Source: Cryptomeria japonica
Lineage: Eukaryota; Streptophyta; Pinopsida; Cupressales; Cupressaceae
Assembly: GCF_030272615.1 (NCBI RefSeq)
Contig: NC_081408.1
Coordinates: 400,857,889 to 400,921,888 of the forward strand
Direction: 5' to 3'
DNA length: 64,000 nt
In this document: one piece after another, positions 58,190-64,000 of the stretch
Layout of the letters: every line of letters begins with the position of its first letter
Numbering within the stretch: the stretch's first letter is position 1
Position numbers and translations under genes: made by a program
The notes under the pieces: model-generated
What the model was told of the DNA's origin: nothing
What the model saw: the letters and a program-made list of their open reading frames with translations, nothing else
Databases searched by the model: none

Positions 58190-58880
58190 TCATCACGCAA
58201 CCATGCAGACATCATCACACAATCGCAAAGACAAAATTACGCATTCGACCTGACAGGATCACGTATTTGTGTTGATACCTTCACACATTCGCCTAGACAT
58301 AATTACACATTCGTCATTCATATTTAAGAATTCTGTTTTGTTTTCCTATTTTTTAATCCCCCTTCTATCTAAATTATGTATTCAATTCTGCAAATCTGAA
58401 GATTTTTTATCCTTATATGGTGATTTCAATATAACATCTCATGGCACATAAGGTAAAATTTAAGATTTCAGGTGCTCGAAGAACAACAAAACAAAGGAGG
58501 CAAGCCAAAATTACCTGCGAATCCTAAAGGTAGAAAAGAGAATACAAGACCTTGAAGACCAACCAGTTATTGGTAGATACAACAACCTTGTTCTACCATA
58601 CAGAGTGAAATATGACTTGCTTAATATAGAATGGTTGATGAGAGATCTGACTAGGGCCTCACAGTCTCTTTTGCAAGTTTCTGGTGAAGTTTAAGCTTTT
58701 TTGTATATTTTCTTAATTCTTTGTTTGTTTGTCACGCATTTGCCCTATCAGTTTCACACATTCGCTCTATTAGTTTCATGCATTCGCTCTGTTAGTTTCA
58801 CGCATTTTCTCACTCATCATAATGCAATTGCCTAGACATTATTATGCATTCGCTCAATTAGGATCATGCATTTGTTTGAT
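58190..58880 (+). repeat. Dispersed and tandem CATTCGC repeats in leader of M
   Basis: Copies of (A/C)(T/C)GCATTCGC or CACATTCGC recur at 58230-58310. They recur again as a short tandem array at 58725-58875, with unit about 24 bp of the form AGTTTCACGCATTCGCTCTATT. Confidence 0.75.
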
Positions 58881-59210
58881 AACTAGTTTGACTTTCTATT
58901 TTCTAGTTTTCCTGTGTTTTCTAGTTACTGATTCCCTGTTTGCAGCGTGTGGCAAAATTACAGAGAAGGCTTGATCATCCCAGATTATTTTGGAAACCAC
59001 TAACAATTTGATGATAGGATCCTTTAGGGTTAAATCACTTTTGGATTTTGGGTTTAAAATTGACATGCATGATCTCACACTTTAGCTTGGTGCTTAAAAT
59101 TGATCTTGGGATTTGTTAGTCCCCCCCGCAATTTTTCCTTTTGAATGTTCATACTCGTGGGTTGCCTTTTGTGCCTTTTTCTTTTGTCGGGTCATTTGTT
59201 TTCCTTTGCA

Positions 59211-59618
59211 CTTGAACCGTTGAACTCTTTCTAAAAATTTCAATAGGTTCAAGGTTCAAAGCGCGTTTATGAAGAAAGTCATTTGTGGTCTTTGTTGTCG
59301 TGTGAGCAAGTGTGCTTTATTTTACATCTTGAAGTTTTGAACCAGTTGAACTTTTTGTTAAATGGTTCAAGGTTCAAAATGCCTTTTGTGAGTCACGGAA
59401 ATGCATCGTTGTATAACGAGCATGGGTCCATATGTTTTAAGTTGATTTTTCATATTGAACCTTGAACCAAATCTCAAGTGGTTTAAAGGGTTCAAGGTTC
59501 ACGTTTAATAGTCATTGTTGTCGCTCGTTCCTGGTGTTGTTATGTGTTGCTCACTCACTGTTATATTTCTTAAATGAACTTGAACCGTTGAACTTTTTGT
59601 CAAATGGTTCAAGGTTCA
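59211..59618 (+). repeat. Four hairpin repeats, period about 120 bp, in leader of M
   Basis: Units at about 59211-59259, 59335-59376, 59454-59502 and 59576-59618. Each pairs a left arm TTGAACC(G)TTGAAC-like with a right arm GGTTCAAGGTTCA, so it can fold into a stem of about 12 bp. The sequence between units is not conserved. Confidence 0.8.
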
Positions 59619-59882
59619 TGAGTTCATTTCAAAACTAACTCTAAGGTTTTTTTTGGATGAAAATGAAAGTGGCATGACAAGAAGGAATATTCCCTTTTCA
59701 GTAGTTTAAAATTCTAAATATGGAAAGTAATCACGAGTGCATCAGACTATTTGTGCGGAAGTGATGGATAATTAAGAAGGTGTCAGATTTTGGTCATTTC
59801 ACCATTACTTCGCACGCTTGGGTAAATCACGATGAAGCGTGTGTGGCTTTATAGATATTTTCCCGTCTGATTGAAGGAAATG

Positions 59883-62800
59883 TATGAATTTATTTCCATA
59901 GTTGAGAAGGTTGCAGCTACCATACTTGAGCAAATTGGAGGTGTCGAAGGTAAAAGCGGCTTTGATTTCCTGAGGAATTTCCAGTTTTCATGGAGGTAAC
60001 GGGTAATTTCAGATGATTTTTCCTAAGTTGTGTTTCTTTAAGTTCTGAAGATTTATCAGTATAGAAAGAAAAATCTCTAAATTGTTGGAGTAGGATTCTG
60101 CCTTGTTTTAGAATTTCTTGGTTAGAAGTATAGATAGGCAGTATGAGGCCAATACTGCTGAAGCTTGGTCGGACCTCGTGTCTAGTGAGTATTTTACCAG
60201 AGCTAGAAGACACCTCCTTGGTTCATGAAGATTTAGGGGATTTCCTAGAAAGAGCCAAGAACCCTCAAACCGGTTCATTGATGGAGAAAATAGTGAAAAG
60301 TGGTCTTGTGGAAGTTGTTGCATTCCCGCTTGTCGCACTGTGTCTGGATTTAGTGATGGCCTGCATGAACTGATATGACACAGAGAACATATGTATCAGA
60401 ACTAGTAATGGTGAGTTGTTGGTCAATATCAACAGAGAAATAGTAGTGGTGACAATGGGAATTCCACACAAGGACGAATATGAGGACTGGACTATTGGGA
60501 ACTCGTATGCCTACTTCTCGGAAAAGAAGAATAAGTACAAGAGTGTGGTTGCTATGAATTGGCTCCTAAAAGTTCAAAAAGGAGGGTCACGACTGCCAAA
60601 ACCCCTGACTAGAGAGAACTTCATTACAAAAGTGTGAGATATTGTGATACTTCTAAACAAGGTGAAGGGAAAATTAGATTCTTTCTATTTGGAAGATTGG
60701 ATGTACTTTTTCATCCAAGTGGTGTTATCTAGTGACAGGTATCTCGATTGGTCTCAGGTAATTGCAAAGAGACTTCATTAAGGGTTGAGTAATTTTGTGG
60801 GAATGACAGGTTTTTATAGGTCTTCTTTTCTTTTTTACATACTAGCTTGTACAAGGGGTTGGCCTGGTCTTCCTAATGAACCTTGGGTAGATGGGATGAG
60901 GGTGTATAATTTTTATCCCCTATTACAACAGTAGAGACATGTTGAGCAGATTGATAAATGGAATGGAGTCTTCATGGGAAGACTTATTTCTGAGCTTCAG
61001 GGGAATGTGAACAAGAGGATGTCTATTGAAGCAATGGAATTCATGAGCATATATGGTATCTTCTTTCTTCAATTTCCCAAGTTTACTTATCTACAAGTAG
61101 GCGGTTTTGAGGGCCAACCATTCAAGCTGCCTAGGTATGCTTTTGACAGTTATGTACTTATAGAGGTAAGCAGGCAGCTAGCTTACATTGACAAAAGATT
61201 GGGAACAAAGGGCGAGTCTGGAGTTGTATTACCTGTTGAACTCAGATACTATAGCTGCAAATTTGTATCAGATGCTTTGAACCTGGAACTAGAATTGAAA
61301 AGGATGAAGCTACAGCCATATGTGGCAAGGCAAAAGTTTGACAGTAGGGGCTATGCAATGGAACACCTAAATGTAGATAGTCATTTTTGTCATGAACCTT
61401 AGTTAGAGGATTATTAGGAGAACTATAGTGACGAGTATGAGGTAAGGAAGAGACTATGGTCCAGGTTCACTTTGTAGCAAATAACTACCATGAGGCTTCC
61501 AATTAATATATCCGAAGTATCAGAAGATACAAGGGAGGATGTTTTAGATCTTGAGTTTGACACAAAGGTTCATGGAAAACCGATTCCAGAAATTGATTGG
61601 AACAAAAAGGAGGATGACAGTATCCAAGCTAGAACCTTCAACGTTGTGAGGAGAACAAAAAGATGGTTGAGGAACCAAAATTTTATGGAGGGACCTCACA
61701 TGTCCTCGCATGAACTAAGAATTGATTCACACATTGTGACTCAATCTCCCATTTCTTCCACTAACAAAATTGTTAATGTTGCAGGTGTTTCAAGACCTAT
61801 TGTTGAGAAAATCCAACCAAGGAGATCAAAGAGATCGCCATTAGGTCTCACAAGTGCTCGGGTAACTCACTCTAGGAGCAAGAAGAAGAGTAAGGAGCCC
61901 ATATCAAAATAGATTGTTGTAGACTTAGACCCTAGTGAAGAGGTTGAGGAGACAATGGATTTATAGAATCTGGATGAACCTAAAATGCAGGAAATAGACA
62001 CGAGCAAGGAAGAAGAAATCCAACAAGAGCCCATGAACACCATGGTTATTGTCACTTCACCCGATATACAGACAACTCCTCCACCTAAGGAACCTATGGG
62101 TGCACCACAATGGTTGGAAGCTGTTGTTGGAAAGAAATGGAGTGTAGTGCCGATTACAATCCCTATTGAAGACATGGTCAACCGATGTTTAGGAAAGACA
62201 TCAAAGTCAAAGAAACTCAAGACACAGACAATGCTTGAAGTGGAAGAAGCAACATATCACTAGACGACTGAGATAGCCAAACCAATTCTAGGGAAGGATG
62301 TAGATAAAGCTACTAAGGAAGATTTTACCATTGAAAAGATAGATTTGGGAGTTGCTTCACGTGTTGTGGATGTTAAGCATTTGGAATAATCCACAAAAAG
62401 AATAATTTCAAGAACATGGAAGGATGAAAAATGACAAAAGAGAATTGAAACAAGTTGTTACTTTGATGGCCAAGTATATCAATGCCATCCATGGTCCAAA
62501 TCCCCAACCTTTGTCACAGATACTGATATCATTTGATCCCAAATCTTCGGCCAATCAGAAGATGTTGGACCAGGTTCAAAGGAATAGAGTAGTTACATAA
62601 ATGTTCAATAAATGGTTTGATCTTATTATGCAATAGGGATCAGATTATATTGTTAATCTAGTAAAAGTTTATAAAGATGCCGAAACTGTCATCAAGGAAT
62701 TAGAGCTGGAAACGGTGGCTTGGGAGAAAGAAAGAATCAAATGGGTGGTGATCCTTGCGTAAATGAATGATATACAAAAATATGGGGTAATGAAGTTCTT

Positions 62801-63180
62801 GGCCGAAAAACAAGTAGAAAATCTAGATGAAAATGTATTGTATGTATCAAGGAAGAACGTGGAGTGGCGCAACTTGATCATTAAACAAGGTCATGAAGAA
62901 TCCACCAAATTTCTTAGAGGATTGACATATTTGATAGATACAATACAAAAGGATCTCAAGTGCATTGACATTTAGCTCATGAAAGACGGTGCCAAGACAA
63001 TTGAGGCAACTGAGGATATGACCAAGATTTTTCAGGAAAGAATCCAATCCATTCAGATGACAAAATCTTTGACCACAGACGAATTCTCAAAGGTGGCAAG
63101 GATTGAATCAATGCTCATAGTCTGTTATGACCATTTGGAGGTTCACAAGGCAAAAGTAGCACAGGTAAACATGGACAAAT
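59883..63180 (+). pseudogene. Element M large unknown ORF (about 1050 residues, broken)
   Basis: A first segment (59883 to about 60215, one frame) shifts to the frame used from 60216 to about 62390. In that frame stops fall at 60371, 60635, 61400, 61910 and others, then it shifts again to 62763-63180. In order: helical hydrophobic domain with ELLVNINREIVVVTMGIP (near 60420), WPGLPNEPW (near 60865), LQFPKFTYLQVGGFEG (near 61070); Arg/Lys/Ser-rich linker (RRSKRSPLG near 61830); acidic stretch; and a C-terminal coiled-coil domain (from about 62640). No catalytic motif was recognised. Same overall layout as the ORFs in G and I. Confidence 0.7.
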
Positions 63181-64000
63181 AGGTGTGGAAGCAGAGAATC
63201 CAACACATCGGTCTTTCGTATTTTCAAGTTATCCTAAACTTCTCGATGGCGCACCTAGAATGGCATGGTTCTGCGGAAAAGTAGGACAGATCTGTAACCT
63301 CCTCTACCACAGTGGAAGCATAGTTGATCCAAAGATGAAGTGTCAACCTCCCAATGGTTGTTGATTTAGTTTTCTTTCCTGTTGTTTTAAATGGTTTCTT
63401 TTACTTTGATAAAAAGTAAATGTAATTTGATTATGTAAAAACTATGAGCCTGGAGGCTATTTAAGCTGAAAAGCTTGTCTTTGTAAGGGTTCTGAAAACT
63501 ATGATTTTTAGGAGCAGCAGATAATATTTTGGTTCGCATATGAATTGTTTGAAAATACAATAGCTGATTATCAATGAAATGCTATGTTATGCAATCTTTG
63601 AATCTGTGTGTTTAAAGATTCGTAATCTTTCTTGAGAAAGTTGTTATGGGCATGATATAATTATGTGATCAGTTATCTCTATATTTTTCTTCAGTTCATG
63701 GTGATCATTAGTTGTTATAAGACTCGCATGTATTGATTTTCTTGATCCCCCTTGCCTTGTGAGGCATGAGAGAGTATCGATTAGCCATCAGTATTGATGA
63801 GCCTCTATTGTGTTTTGAATTTATATAGTGAGCATGTTTCTAAATAAAAGTCTGTGAACTCTCTTTAAATATTCTTTCAAAAAAAATTCTATGTTTACAG
63901 TTTTGAAGGCATTTATTTGTGTTGATGAATGAATGTTGAATCCTTTCAATGCTTTCTGGTAAAAAGTATTAGCATATCATTTGTATAGTAAATTCATTGC
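63181..64000 (+). other. Non-coding end of window (internal region of M)
   Basis: AT-rich and without an ORF. No LTR start (TGTAGACACC), purine tract or RNA gene is visible before the edge. Confidence 0.5.

Larger units (their letters stand above)
56873..64000 (+). mobile_element. Element M: LTR retrotransposon with large unknown ORF (3' end off window)
   Basis: Complete 5' LTR (56873-58066), priming region, a 1.8-kb leader with two repeat arrays, and one long decayed ORF to about 63200. No pol motifs and no second LTR appear before base 64000. M is inserted 32 bp inside L. Confidence 0.78.

Noticed and set aside
58725..58875. Short CATTCGC repeats considered as a CRISPR array
   Set aside because: Repeats are imperfect, spacers are nearly absent, and the context is a retrotransposon leader.

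Overview
The window is plant nuclear DNA made almost entirely of LTR retrotransposons inserted into one another; no host gene, tRNA or rRNA gene is recognisable. The evidence is: Copia and Gypsy gag/pol homology, primer-binding sites complementary to plant initiator-Met tRNA next to LTR ends, TG...CA LTR termini, purine tracts, and 5-bp target-site duplications (TSDs). Most coding copies are decayed by stops and frameshifts. This fits old intergenic DNA of a large-genome seed plant, perhaps a gymnosperm; the species cannot be named from sequence alone.

Elements are lettered here. C (1-3994, minus) is a non-autonomous Copia-type element with gag, protease and an unknown C-terminal region; it sits in the 5' LTR of A. 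A (3995-19844, plus) is a Copia element whose gag is broken by D (5590-7951, minus, a deleted relative of C) and B (8038-14664, plus, a complete but dead Copia). A lies in F, an old minus-strand Gypsy element seen at 19845-20819 and 45335 to beyond 46870. The two F pieces are separated by G (20820-45334, plus). G is a pol-less element with Copia-like LTRs, a zinc-knuckle gag-like ORF and a large unknown ORF. G's 3' LTR holds H (27646-44764, plus), a 17-kb Gypsy element with an extra RNase H upstream of its reverse transcriptase. H's 5' LTR holds I (28300-34742, minus), which also carries a large unknown ORF.

Right of F, 46870-49289 is LTR-type DNA from F and from a minus-strand Copia K. K's RNase H end (49813-49958) is cut by E (49959-54377, minus), the better-preserved sibling of C, which has lost its 5' LTR. 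Bases 54378-55609 are unassigned. L (LTR about 55610-56840, plus) is followed 32 bp later by M (56873 to beyond the right edge, plus), which has a complete LTR, a repeat-rich leader and a third large unknown ORF.

The most interesting material is: (1) the roughly 1000-residue ORFs of G, I and M, which share a layout in elements without visible pol; (2) the gag-protease-X family (C, E, D); (3) the RNase H placement in H; (4) several LTR or leader repeat arrays. Insertion order is inferred from nesting: F first, then A and G, then B, C, D and H, and I last in its branch. K preceded E, and L preceded M.
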